A program made the translations under genes and the position numbers. Positions 20,540 to 30,530 of a stretch of 37,035 bases of DNA are shown here, in pieces. The stretch spans positions 1-37,035 of the forward strand of contig JAEZYE010000011.1 of the NCBI GenBank assembly GCA_023419315.1, read 5' to 3'. The notes beneath the pieces were generated by a model that was not told where the DNA came from, searched no databases, and saw nothing but the letters and a program-made list of their open reading frames with translations. How positions within the stretch are numbered: the first letter of the stretch is position 1; the number at the start of each line of letters is the position of its first letter. The stretch comes from Pseudomonadota bacterium (GTDB lineage: Bacteria; Pseudomonadota; Gammaproteobacteria; Xanthomonadales; Xanthomonadaceae).

Positions 20540-22027
20540 ATGAGCCGATTCACCCTGACCCGCCGCGAATTCGTCAAAGGCTGCTGCGGCGCCGCCGTCG
20601 TCGGCGCGGCCGGTTCCACCCTGATGTTCGCCGAGGACGCCGCCGCGGCCACGAATCCCTACGACACCGTCGTACACCTGTTCCTGCGCGGCGGCATGGA
20701 CGGGCTCAACCTGGTCGTGCCAATCAGCGGCGATGACCGCGGCTTCTACGAACAGGCGCGCCCGGACCTGGCGATCGCCGCGTCCGGCACCTATGGCGCG
20801 TTGCCGCTGACGTTGAGCACCAATGCGGCAACCGGCTTTGGCCTGCATCCTTCAGCGACCGGCCTGCGCGATCTCTGGAACAGCGGCAAGCTGGCGATCG
20901 TGCATGCGGCCGGCATGAGCACGTCGGTCACGCGCAGCCATTTCGACGCGCAGTTGTCGATCGATCTCGGCACGCCGGGCAAGTTCGGCACCGGCAGCGG
21001 ATGGATGACGCGCGCCTGGGACAGCCGGCCGGCCAGCACGCCCGCCGCGACCCTGCCGGCGCTCGGCGTCGGCGGCACCCAGCCCGCCGGCCTGATGGCC
21101 TCGACCGCCGCCATCAGCATGAGCAGCCCCGGCGATTTCCAGCTCAACACCGGTGCCTGGCAATGGCAGATGACGCGCCCGGATTCGCCCGCCGGGCTGC
21201 GCGGCGTCAACGAAACCATGGCCGAGCTGTGGGCGGGGGCGACCGGTCTGCAATTCAACGGCCAGCGCGCCGACGCCGCGCTTCGCCTGATCAAGCAGCA
21301 GACCTACGGCGCGCTGCCCGCGGCATGGCCGACCGGCACGTTCGCGCAGCAGTTGTGGACGATTGCGCAATCGATCCGGTTCAACCTCGGCCTGCGTTAC
21401 GCCACGCTGGATCTCGGCGGCTGGGACACGCATGAAGGCCAGGGCACGGCGGGCAGCGGCTACCACTACTACCAGAACAAGATCGCCGAGCTGTCGCAGG
21501 CGCTGTACGCGTTCTTCAACGATTTGAACGCCGGCGGCGAGATGGCGCGCGTTACCGTCATCGTGCAATCCGAGTTCGGCCGCCGCGTGCGCGCCAACGC
21601 CAACGGCGGCACGGATCACGGCTACGGCAATCCATTGCTGGTGCTGGGCGGGCCGGTCAACGGCCGGCGCTTCTTCGGCACATGGCCGGGCCTGAATCCG
21701 GAAACGCTGTCGCCAACCTTCGGCGATGTGCCGGTCACCACCGACTACCGCCGCGTGTTTTCGGAAGTGCTGGTGCGCCGCATGGGCAACGCGAACCTGT
21801 CGACGGTATTCCCCGGCTATGGCGGCTATGCACCGCTGGGCATCGTGCAGGGCACGGACCTGGCCGTGAACCAGCAGGCGTTGCCGACGGCGTTGTATGG
21901 CGCGAGCGCGCCGGCCTCCGCATGGCCACTCGCATCGATGCAGGAAGCCACGCAGCCGACGCAGGCCACTCCGGATTGGCAGCGACGCGGCCGCGTCGAT
22001 CGCTTCATCACCCGTCGCGAGCGTTGA
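20540..22027 (+). CDS. DUF1501-family protein with Tat signal
   Basis: A 495-residue protein beginning MSRFTLTRREFVKG, a twin-arginine signal, then a hydrophobic stretch and AEDAAAA for cleavage near residue 37. The mature part shows VHLFLRGGMDGLNLVVP, THEGQGT after LDLGGWD, VIVQSEFGRRVRANANGGTDHGYG (in pieces), and YRRVFSEVLVRRM, all usual in DUF1501 proteins, which have an alkaline-phosphatase/sulfatase-like fold. Tat export implies folding, perhaps metal loading, in the cytoplasm. It is co-transcribed with the DUF1800 gene. Substrate unknown. Confidence 0.9.
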   Translation: MSRFTLTRREFVKGCCGAAVVGAAGSTLMFAEDAAAATNPYDTVVHLFLRGGMDGLNLVVPISGDDRGFYEQARPDLAIAASGTYGALPLTLSTNAATGFGLHPSATGLRDLWNSGKLAIVHAAGMSTSVTRSHFDAQLSIDLGTPGKFGTGSGWMTRAWDSRPASTPAATLPALGVGGTQPAGLMASTAAISMSSPGDFQLNTGAWQWQMTRPDSPAGLRGVNETMAELWAGATGLQFNGQRADAALRLIKQQTYGALPAAWPTGTFAQQLWTIAQSIRFNLGLRYATLDLGGWDTHEGQGTAGSGYHYYQNKIAELSQALYAFFNDLNAGGEMARVTVIVQSEFGRRVRANANGGTDHGYGNPLLVLGGPVNGRRFFGTWPGLNPETLSPTFGDVPVTTDYRRVFSEVLVRRMGNANLSTVFPGYGGYAPLGIVQGTDLAVNQQALPTALYGASAPASAWPLASMQEATQPTQATPDWQRRGRVDRFITRRER

Positions 22028-22033
22028 TGCCGG

Positions 22034-22067
22034 CGACGGCAGCCGTCTCTCTCCCCGGCTGCCGTCG
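22034..22067. terminator. Hairpin between convergent genes
   Basis: CGACGGCAGCC (22034-22044) pairs perfectly with GGCTGCCGTCG (22057-22067): an 11-bp stem with a 12-base loop, filling most of the 51 bases between the convergent DUF1501 and epimerase genes. There is no T-run, but it likely serves both directions. Confidence 0.6.
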
Positions 22068-22078
22068 TCGGCGAAGCG

Positions 22079-23221
22079 TTACGCCTTCTGCGCGTGCCAG
22101 GCCTTCAGCAGCTCGGCTTCGCGCTCGCGCGTGATGCCGGCACGCAACTTGGCCTGGCGTTCGGCCGGCAGGCTGCGGAACCATTCCATCAGGTCGCGAA
22201 CGGTGGTCTGCAGCGGCCGGTAGGTCAGCCCGGCGGCCATGGCGCGCGCATTGCTGACCTGGCCATAGCCCGCGTACGGGCCGGCCTTCGCCGACACCCA
22301 GATCGGCAGTTCCTCGCCCACCTTCTGCGCTTCGAGGAATTCGGGCGTGACGTGCGTGTAGGTCGGCTTCCCGCCGACGGCCTTTTCCGATTCGCGCAGC
22401 ATCGTGTCCATCGGCAGCAGTTTTTCGGGACCGACCGCGTTGAAGACTCCGTAGGTGCGGCTTTCCGCCAGGCGAATCATCCATTCGCCGAGATCACGGC
22501 CATCGATAATCTGCACCGGATCGGTGCCATCGCCGGGCACCAGCATTTCCCCGCCCTGGGCGATGCGGTGCGGCCAGTAGGTGAAGCGATCGGTCTCGTC
22601 GCGCGGACCGACGATGTAACCGGGTCGAACGATGGTCACGCGCTCGCCGAACTGCTTGTGCGCTTCCGCTTCGCTCAGCGCCTTGAGCGGGCCGTACAGG
22701 TTCTCGATGTCGGCGCGCAGGTTCTCCTGCGTTTCGGCCATCGCGTCCTTGCCCTTGTACGGCGCCAGCGGCGCGTCTTCGGTGATGCCGGGCCTGGAGC
22801 CATCGGCGTAGACGGAAATCGTGGAAATGAAGAGGTAATGGCCGACGTTGCCTTTAAGCACTTTGCCGGCGTCGCGCACCCAGAACGGCAGGCTGGTCGG
22901 GTTGTCGATGCAGACATCCCACTGCCGGCCTTCCAGGGATTTCAGATCGCCGGTGTTGCGATCGCCGTGGAGCTGTTCGACCTCACCCGGCCATTCCGGC
23001 GACGGACGCTTACCGCGATTGAACAGGGTCACCTTGTGGCCGCGCGCCAGCGCATACGCGACCTGGAACGGACCGGTGAAACCAGTACCGCCGAGAATCA
23101 GGATGCGCAGCGGCTTGGCGGCGCGTTCGATCTTGCCCGACTGCGCCCAGGCCAGCGGTGGAAACGCGGCGGTGGCGGCGGCAAGCGCACTCAGTTTCAA
23201 CAGATCACGGCGGGTCGTCAT
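22079..23221 (-). CDS. NAD-dependent epimerase/dehydratase with Tat signal
   Basis: A 380-residue protein. MTTRRDLLKLSALAAATAAF followed by PPLAWAQ is a twin-arginine signal with cleavage near residue 27. The extended SDR domain has the NAD site LILGGTGFTGP (about 41-51), then VCIDNPTSLPFW, YLFISTISVYAD and VTIVRPGYIVGPRD. The usual YxxxK catalytic pair is not obvious; the Tyr after SVYAD aligns poorly. Export by Tat would carry the protein with bound cofactor to the periplasm. Relatives are labelled epimerase or isoflavone-reductase-like; the substrate is unknown. I start at ATG 23221, immediately before the RR motif; the frame opens earlier at 23341 without good reason. 23222-23501 has no other gene. 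Confidence 0.8.
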   Translation of the reverse strand: MTTRRDLLKLSALAAATAAFPPLAWAQSGKIERAAKPLRILILGGTGFTGPFQVAYALARGHKVTLFNRGKRPSPEWPGEVEQLHGDRNTGDLKSLEGRQWDVCIDNPTSLPFWVRDAGKVLKGNVGHYLFISTISVYADGSRPGITEDAPLAPYKGKDAMAETQENLRADIENLYGPLKALSEAEAHKQFGERVTIVRPGYIVGPRDETDRFTYWPHRIAQGGEMLVPGDGTDPVQIIDGRDLGEWMIRLAESRTYGVFNAVGPEKLLPMDTMLRESEKAVGGKPTYTHVTPEFLEAQKVGEELPIWVSAKAGPYAGYGQVSNARAMAAGLTYRPLQTTVRDLMEWFRSLPAERQAKLRAGITREREAELLKAWHAQKA

Positions 23222-23501
23222 GTCGTCAGGCTCCAGAGCGGTGGTGGGCGCATCGGGACCGCGTGGCACGCGGGCACGGCAGTTCGCCTTCATAGCACTG
23301 CCCGCGCGGAAGCCGCCTATGGCGAAAGTCGGGGGCACCAACGGCAGTCATCGCCATGCGCGAAGGACAGGCGCTGTGCATCGCGGACACGGCCCGTCGC
23401 GAGCAAACGCCTCGCGCCATGCCGCCGAACGGAGCCCGTTGCGCCGCGATGCAACACGCGCTGGCGCTGCGGTCGAACGGAACCGCGTTGGCCCTGAAAA
23501 C

Positions 23502-23530
23502 AAAAAAAGCGGGCCGAAGCCCGCTTTTTT
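23502..23530 (-). terminator. Terminator of the rimP-pnp operon
   Basis: A-run 23502-23508, GCGGGC (23509-23514), loop CGAA, GCCCGC (23519-23524), T-run 23525-23530. On the minus strand it ends pnp, 20 bases past its stop; the symmetric A and T runs would allow termination in both directions. Confidence 0.93.
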
Positions 23531-23549
23531 CGTGCGAAGAATGGGCGGC

Positions 23550-25658
<2,109 letters not shown>

Positions 25659-25724
25659 GAGGTTTCCTTGAAAAGATGCGCTATCGGTTTTGGGCCGGCC
25701 GCGGCCCCTGCCGCGTCCGGTTTT

Positions 25725-25740
25725 GGCTGGTGACCCAGCC
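25725..25740 (-). promoter_or_regulatory. pnp leader hairpin
   Basis: GGCTGG (25725-25730), loop, CCAGCC (25735-25740): a 6-bp stem in the pnp leader, 67 bases before the GTG. By position it is a candidate RNase III/PNPase control element; this is inferred from E. coli and not shown here. Confidence 0.45.
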
Positions 25741-25790
25741 GGGGTTCCGGAAAAGCAAACGATGTGAAGTTTGCTCCCCTCAAATGCAAA

Positions 25791-25814
25791 CCGCGGCGCA
25801 TCTCTGCGCCGCGG
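25791..25814 (-). terminator. rpsO-pnp intercistronic hairpin
   Basis: CCGCGGCGCA (25791-25800), loop TCTC, TGCGCCGCGG (25805-25814): a perfect 10-bp stem with tetraloop, 13 bases past the rpsO stop on the minus strand. It is followed only by TTT-GCATTT, so read-through into pnp is expected. It may be an attenuating terminator or a processing site. Confidence 0.65.
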
Positions 25815-25826
25815 TCGGGTATTGCA

Positions 25827-26087
25827 TCAACGACGCAGACCGAGCTTCTCGATCAGGGCCTTGTAGCGCTCGTTGTCTTTCTTCTTCAGGTAGTCGAGGA
25901 GGCTGCGGCGGCGGTTGACCAGTTGCAGCAGACCGCGACGGCTGTGGTGATCCTTCTTGTGCACCTTGAAGTGACCGCTCAGCTGTTCGATGCGGGCGGT
26001 CAGCAGGGCGACCTGCACTTCCGGCGAACCGGTGTCGGCAGCGCCGCGCTTGTTTTCTTCGATGATCTTCTGGGTATCGATGGACAT
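25827..26087 (-). CDS. rpsO: Ribosomal protein S15
   Basis: An 86-residue primary 16S rRNA-binding protein of the 30S platform. It has the conserved GSPEVQVALLTARIEQLSGH (about 20-39), HHSRRGLLQLVNRRRSLLDY (about 47-66) and the usual C-terminal YKALIEKLGLRR. The start at ATG 26087 follows AAGAGAAA; an upstream in-frame opening is not used. Three residues shorter than E. coli S15, within the family's range. Confidence 0.97.
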   Translation of the reverse strand: MSIDTQKIIEENKRGAADTGSPEVQVALLTARIEQLSGHFKVHKKDHHSRRGLLQLVNRRRSLLDYLKKKDNERYKALIEKLGLRR

Positions 26088-26237
26088 GTGTTTTCTCTTG
26101 GGATGCGTGGCCTGCAGGAACGCCGGGAGATACCGGATCAAGACCGGTGCACCGCGTGGCTCGCCGTGAACGAAAGGAAAATGCCGGTGTAAAACCGGCG
26201 GCGTAGTGTAGCCGCCGGGTCCTTTTGAAACAAGGTT

Positions 26238-27200
26238 TTATTGCGCGTCGATGACGGCCGCAGGGCGCGTCTGGCCGGTCACGGCCCAACTGAACAAGCG
26301 TTGCGGGGTCAGCTGGCCGGCCGCATCCACGCGTCCCAGCCCGAGCACATGGCCCTCCGGCGCGAACACGGCCACCGGTTCGACCGCCGCCCGTTCCACC
26401 CGCAAGCGCTGACCCATGCCGAAGCGTCGCGTTTCCTCGCTCGACAGATTCAGGCGCGGGAAGCCGCTCAGACCCTGCTCCACCGGCAACAGGCAGGCAT
26501 CCAGCGCCGCCTGCCCGTTTGCTGCGGCGATTTCGAGTTCTTCAAGCGTGTACATGCGGGGCGAGCGGAATGGATCCACCCACAGCCGCCGGAGCGACCC
26601 GACATGCGCGCCGCAGCCGAGTGCTTCGCCCAGATCCCGCACCAGGCTGCGCACGTAGGTGCCGGAACCGCACTCCACGCGCAGGCGGAGCCAACCGGCC
26701 GCCTGCTCCAGCACTTCGATGGCATGCACGTCGACATCGCGTTCGGGAGCCTCGATGGCCTCGCCGCGGCGTGCCTTCAGGTACAACGGCTCGCCGCCCT
26801 GCTTGAGCGCCGAATAGATCGGTGCCCGCTGGCGGATACGACCGCGCAGCGGCGCCAGCGCAGCTTCGATGGTCGCCGCGTCGTACTGGCCTACCGCGCG
26901 CTCGCGCAGCACGGCGCCATCCGCGTCATCGCTGTCGGTGGTCACTCCGAGTACGGCCGTGGTCTCGTAGCACTTGGCCGAACCGAGCAGAAGGCCGGCA
27001 ATCTTGGTGGCCTCACCGAAACACAGGGGCAGCAGGCCGGTGGCGAGCGGGTCCAGGCTTCCGGTATGGCCGCCCTTCTCCGCACGGAACAGCCGACGGG
27101 CGGCCTGCAGCGCTGCGTTCGAGCTCATGCCCTGCGGCTTGTCGAGCAGCAGCAGACCATCAAGGGAACGGAAACGGATCTTCGGCCGCATGGACAGCAT
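26238..27200 (-). CDS. truB: tRNA pseudouridine(55) synthase TruB
   Basis: A 320-residue enzyme converting U55 of the T-loop in tRNAs to pseudouridine. It shows LLLLDKPQGMSSNAALQ, the catalytic motif GGHTGSLDPLATGLLPLCFG with the active Asp near residue 50, KCYETTAVLGVTTDSDDADG, and the C-terminal PUA-like segment. It could start at ATG 27200 (GGAG only three bases away) or ATG 27191. It follows rbfA by about 85 bases within the operon. Confidence 0.95.
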   Translation of the reverse strand: MLSMRPKIRFRSLDGLLLLDKPQGMSSNAALQAARRLFRAEKGGHTGSLDPLATGLLPLCFGEATKIAGLLLGSAKCYETTAVLGVTTDSDDADGAVLRERAVGQYDAATIEAALAPLRGRIRQRAPIYSALKQGGEPLYLKARRGEAIEAPERDVDVHAIEVLEQAAGWLRLRVECGSGTYVRSLVRDLGEALGCGAHVGSLRRLWVDPFRSPRMYTLEELEIAAANGQAALDACLLPVEQGLSGFPRLNLSSEETRRFGMGQRLRVERAAVEPVAVFAPEGHVLGLGRVDAAGQLTPQRLFSWAVTGQTRPAAVIDAQ

Positions 27201-27285
27201 TGGCTCCGCAATTCAGGCCGGACGGGAATCCAGGCAGTCAAACCGGTCCGGCAAGCCGGGCCGGCCACATCACCGGGCGCGACGC

Positions 27286-27654
27286 TCAGTCGGCGTCCGG
27301 CTCGCTGCGTTCGGGGAGATCACGCAACAACTGATCAATGCGCTCGCCCCGGTCCACCGAGTCGTCGTAATGGAAATGCAGTTCGGGCACGTGGCGTAGC
27401 TTGACCCGCCGCGCCAGTTCCATGCGCAATTCGCGCGACAGCTCGCGCAGGCCCTTGATGGCGTCGGCCGAACGCTCGGGCAGCAGTGCCGTCACGTAAA
27501 CCTGTGCGTGCGCCATGTCGCGGGTCACTTCCACATCGGACACGCTGACCGAGGGCAGCCCGTACTCGCGGACGGCCTCATGGACGAGTGCGCCCAGTTC
27601 ACGACGGAGCTGGGCGGAAACGCGATCGGTGCGATGGAAGGATTTGCTGGGCAC
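27286..27654 (-). CDS. rbfA: Ribosome-binding factor A
   Basis: A KH-fold 30S assembly factor of about 122 residues. Conserved parts are RTDRVSAQLRRELGALVHEAVRE (in pieces), VSVSDVEVTRDMAHAQVYVT and LRHVPELHFHYDDSVDRG. I start at GTG 27654 (VPSKSFHRTDR) because homologues begin there. The frame opens 30 codons earlier at ATG 27744, giving an acidic, Pro-rich extension of doubtful reality. Neither start has a good ribosome site, so the N-terminus is uncertain. Confidence 0.92.
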   Translation of the reverse strand: MPSKSFHRTDRVSAQLRRELGALVHEAVREYGLPSVSVSDVEVTRDMAHAQVYVTALLPERSADAIKGLRELSRELRMELARRVKLRHVPELHFHYDDSVDRGERIDQLLRDLPERSEPDAD

Positions 27655-27771
27655 GAAGGAAACTGTGTTGGGGAATGATGTATGGAACAACGGCTGCGGC
27701 GCCGCTTCGACTTCGGGATCAGGCGCTTCGTGCCTGTCCCGCATCGGATGCGGCGCCGCCGGCGCGACGCT

Positions 27772-30420
27772 TTACAGCGTGCGCGCCACCTCGATGCGTT
27801 CGAAGCACTCGATCTGGTCGCCCGGCTTGATGTCGTTGTACGCCTTCACGCCGATACCGCATTCGGTGCCGTTGCGCACTTCTTCGACGTTTTCCTTGAA
27901 GCGGCGCAGCGACTCCAGTTCGCCTTCGAAGATGACCGTGCTGTCGCGCAGGACGCGAATCGGCTTGTTCCGCTTGACCACGCCTTCCACGACCATGCAG
28001 CCGGCGACCGCGCCGAACTTCGAGCTGCGGAAGACATCGCGCACTTCGGCCACGCCGATGATTTCTTCGCGGATTTCCTTGCCCAGCAGGCCGGACGCCA
28101 CCTGCTTCACCTGATCGATCACGTCATAGATGATCGAGAAGTAGCGCAGGTCCACGCCGTTGGCTTCGATGATGCGACGCGCGGAAGCATCGGCACGCAC
28201 ATTGAAGCCGATCATCGTGGCCTTGGCGGTGACCGCGGCGTTGGCGTCGGACTCGGTGATGCCACCCACGCCAGCGGTGATCACGTTGATGCGGATCAGG
28301 TCGTTGGACAGGCCCACCAGCGACTGCTTGAGCGCTTCCACCGAACCCTGCACGTCAGCCTTGATGACCAGGTTGAGCACCTGCTGGCCTTCGCCCTGGC
28401 CCATCTGCGCCAGGATGTCTTCCATGCGGTTGCCCGCCTGCTTGACCAGGCGCGATTCGCGGCGCTTGGCGTCGCGCTGCTGCGCCACGTCCTTCGCCAG
28501 CCGCTCGTCATCGACGACCACGAAATCGTCGCCGGCATCAGGCACGCCGGACAGACCCAGCACCTGGACCGGAATCGACGGACCCGCCGAATCTGGCTGC
28601 TTGCCGGTTTCGTCGAACAATGCGCGCACGCGGCCGTACTGGATACCGCAGACCAGATAGTCGCCCTTCTTCAACGTGCCCTGCTGCACCAGCACCGTCG
28701 CCACCGGGCCACGGCCCTTGTCCAGCGAGGATTCGATCACCACGCCACTGGCGCGGCCATCGCGCACGGCGCGCAGTTCGAGGACTTCGGCCTGCAGGCT
28801 GATGGCGTCGAGCAGATCATCAATGCCGGCACCGGTCTTGGCGGAGATTTCGACCATCTGCGTGTCGCCACCGAAATCCTCGGCCACGACTTCTTCGGCC
28901 AGCAGTTCATTCTTGACGCGCATCGGATCGGCGTCGGCCTTGTCGATCTTGTTGACCGCGACGATCAACGGCACCTTGGCGGCCTTCGCGTGCTGGACTG
29001 CTTCGCGCGTCTGCGGCATGACACCGTCGTCGGCGGCGACCACCAGCACCACGATGTCGGTCAGCTTCGCGCCGCGGGCGCGCATCGCGGTGAACGCGGC
29101 GTGGCCCGGCGTATCGAGGAAGCTGATGACGCCCTTCGGGGTTTCAACGTGGTACGCGCCGATGTGCTGGGTGATGCCGCCGGCTTCGCCGGTCGCCACC
29201 TTGGTGCGGCGGATGTAATCGAGCAGCGAGGTCTTGCCGTGGTCGACGTGGCCCATGATGGTGACCACCGGCGGACGCGCCAGCTTGTCGCCCTGCTGTT
29301 CTTCGGTATGCGCGAGCAGTTCACTTTCCGCATCGTTGCTGTCGGCACGCACGGCGCGATGGCCGAGTTCTTCGGTCACCAGCACGGCGGTGTCGTGATC
29401 AATCGTCTGGGTGATGGTCGCCATCACGCCCATCTTGAACAGGGCCTTCACCACGTCGCCGCCCTTGAGGGCCAGCTTCTGCGCGAGATCGGCCACGGTG
29501 ACGGTCTCACCGATGGCCACTTCGCGCACGACCGGCGCAGTCGGGCGCTCGAATCCGTGTGCACCGCCGCCGCCGCGGCTTTGCTCCATGTGGCGCTTCG
29601 GCTTCGGCTTGCCACGCGAAGTCGTGCGACGCGCGCGTTCGGCAGCCGACAGGTGCAGCTGGCCGGCGAAACGGCTGGCCGCATCATCGTCCTCGATACC
29701 GCTGACCATCGCGTGCGAACCGCGAGTCTTGTGCTTGTGGGCGCCGGCCGTGGTGGCATTGCGATCATCCGGGCGCGCGACATCCTTGCGAACCACCGGC
29801 TTGGCCACGTGATGGCCACCGGCAGGACGGGCGGGACGTTCCGCATCGCCGGCCTCGGCAATATTGGCTGCCGCCGCTTCGGCTTCGGCGCGAGCCGCCG
29901 CTTCGGCTTCGGCTCGCGCGGCTTCTTCTTCCTTCCGCTTGCGCTCCAGTTCCTCGGCGCGACGACGGTCGCCTTCGGCCAGACGCTGCTGCTCGTCGAG
30001 ATTGCGCTGCTTGGATTCCTCCAGCTTGCGCAGGATCTCGGCGCGTTCCGGATCGGTCTCGGTCTGCGACGTGGTCGGCGGCGCCACCGGTGCATCAGCG
30101 TCGGTCGGCTTGACGTACGTGCGCTTCTGCCGGACTTCGACGTTCACCGTGGTCTTGGTGCGGCCGGCGGCGACCGTCACTTCCTGCACCTTGCGGCGGT
30201 TCAACGTGATCTTCTTGGGCGCAGCCGCATCCTCGCCCGCCTTCTCGGTCTTGCCGTGGGTACGGCGAAGGAAGCCGAGCAGCTTCATTTTCTCGGTGCT
30301 GGTCACGACCTGGTCGGGACCGCTGAACTTCATGCCGGCCTCGGCCAGCTGCTCCAGCAGTTTCTCGACCGGCGTATTGACCAGTTCGGCCAGCTTGCGG
30401 ATGGTGGTTTGCTGCGACAT
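27772..30420 (-). CDS. infB: Translation initiation factor IF-2
   Basis: An 882-residue GTPase that places initiator tRNA on the 30S subunit. The N-terminal IF2_N domain starts MSQQTTIRKLAELV (1-50), then a charged Ala/Glu/Arg linker (about 130-210, with ARAEAEAAARAEAEAA). The second IF2_N-like module is near 305-360 (VADLAQKLALKGGDVVKALF). The G domain is at about 380-550, with GHVDHGKTS, DTPGHAAF and NKID intact. Beyond lie domains II-IV, with the fMet-tRNA-binding C-terminal domain ending at TAA 27772. Start ATG 30420 has AGGA five bases upstream; a 20-codon upstream opening is not used. Confidence 0.97.
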   Translation of the reverse strand: MSQQTTIRKLAELVNTPVEKLLEQLAEAGMKFSGPDQVVTSTEKMKLLGFLRRTHGKTEKAGEDAAAPKKITLNRRKVQEVTVAAGRTKTTVNVEVRQKRTYVKPTDADAPVAPPTTSQTETDPERAEILRKLEESKQRNLDEQQRLAEGDRRRAEELERKRKEEEAARAEAEAAARAEAEAAAANIAEAGDAERPARPAGGHHVAKPVVRKDVARPDDRNATTAGAHKHKTRGSHAMVSGIEDDDAASRFAGQLHLSAAERARRTTSRGKPKPKRHMEQSRGGGGAHGFERPTAPVVREVAIGETVTVADLAQKLALKGGDVVKALFKMGVMATITQTIDHDTAVLVTEELGHRAVRADSNDAESELLAHTEEQQGDKLARPPVVTIMGHVDHGKTSLLDYIRRTKVATGEAGGITQHIGAYHVETPKGVISFLDTPGHAAFTAMRARGAKLTDIVVLVVAADDGVMPQTREAVQHAKAAKVPLIVAVNKIDKADADPMRVKNELLAEEVVAEDFGGDTQMVEISAKTGAGIDDLLDAISLQAEVLELRAVRDGRASGVVIESSLDKGRGPVATVLVQQGTLKKGDYLVCGIQYGRVRALFDETGKQPDSAGPSIPVQVLGLSGVPDAGDDFVVVDDERLAKDVAQQRDAKRRESRLVKQAGNRMEDILAQMGQGEGQQVLNLVIKADVQGSVEALKQSLVGLSNDLIRINVITAGVGGITESDANAAVTAKATMIGFNVRADASARRIIEANGVDLRYFSIIYDVIDQVKQVASGLLGKEIREEIIGVAEVRDVFRSSKFGAVAGCMVVEGVVKRNKPIRVLRDSTVIFEGELESLRRFKENVEEVRNGTECGIGVKAYNDIKPGDQIECFERIEVARTL

Positions 30421-30530
30421 TCGGATCCTAGGTTCTGTGTTGCACCCCGCTGTCTTCCGCCAGGGGGCGCCCCTTTTCAAGGGTTGGGATTCTAAGCCCT
30501 GAGAAAGCCAGGGCGGTGTTCATCGCCGGA

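Noticed and set aside
27682..30495. A 937-codon plus-strand open frame
   Set aside because: Antisense to infB over its whole length; openness follows from high G+C at third positions of infB.
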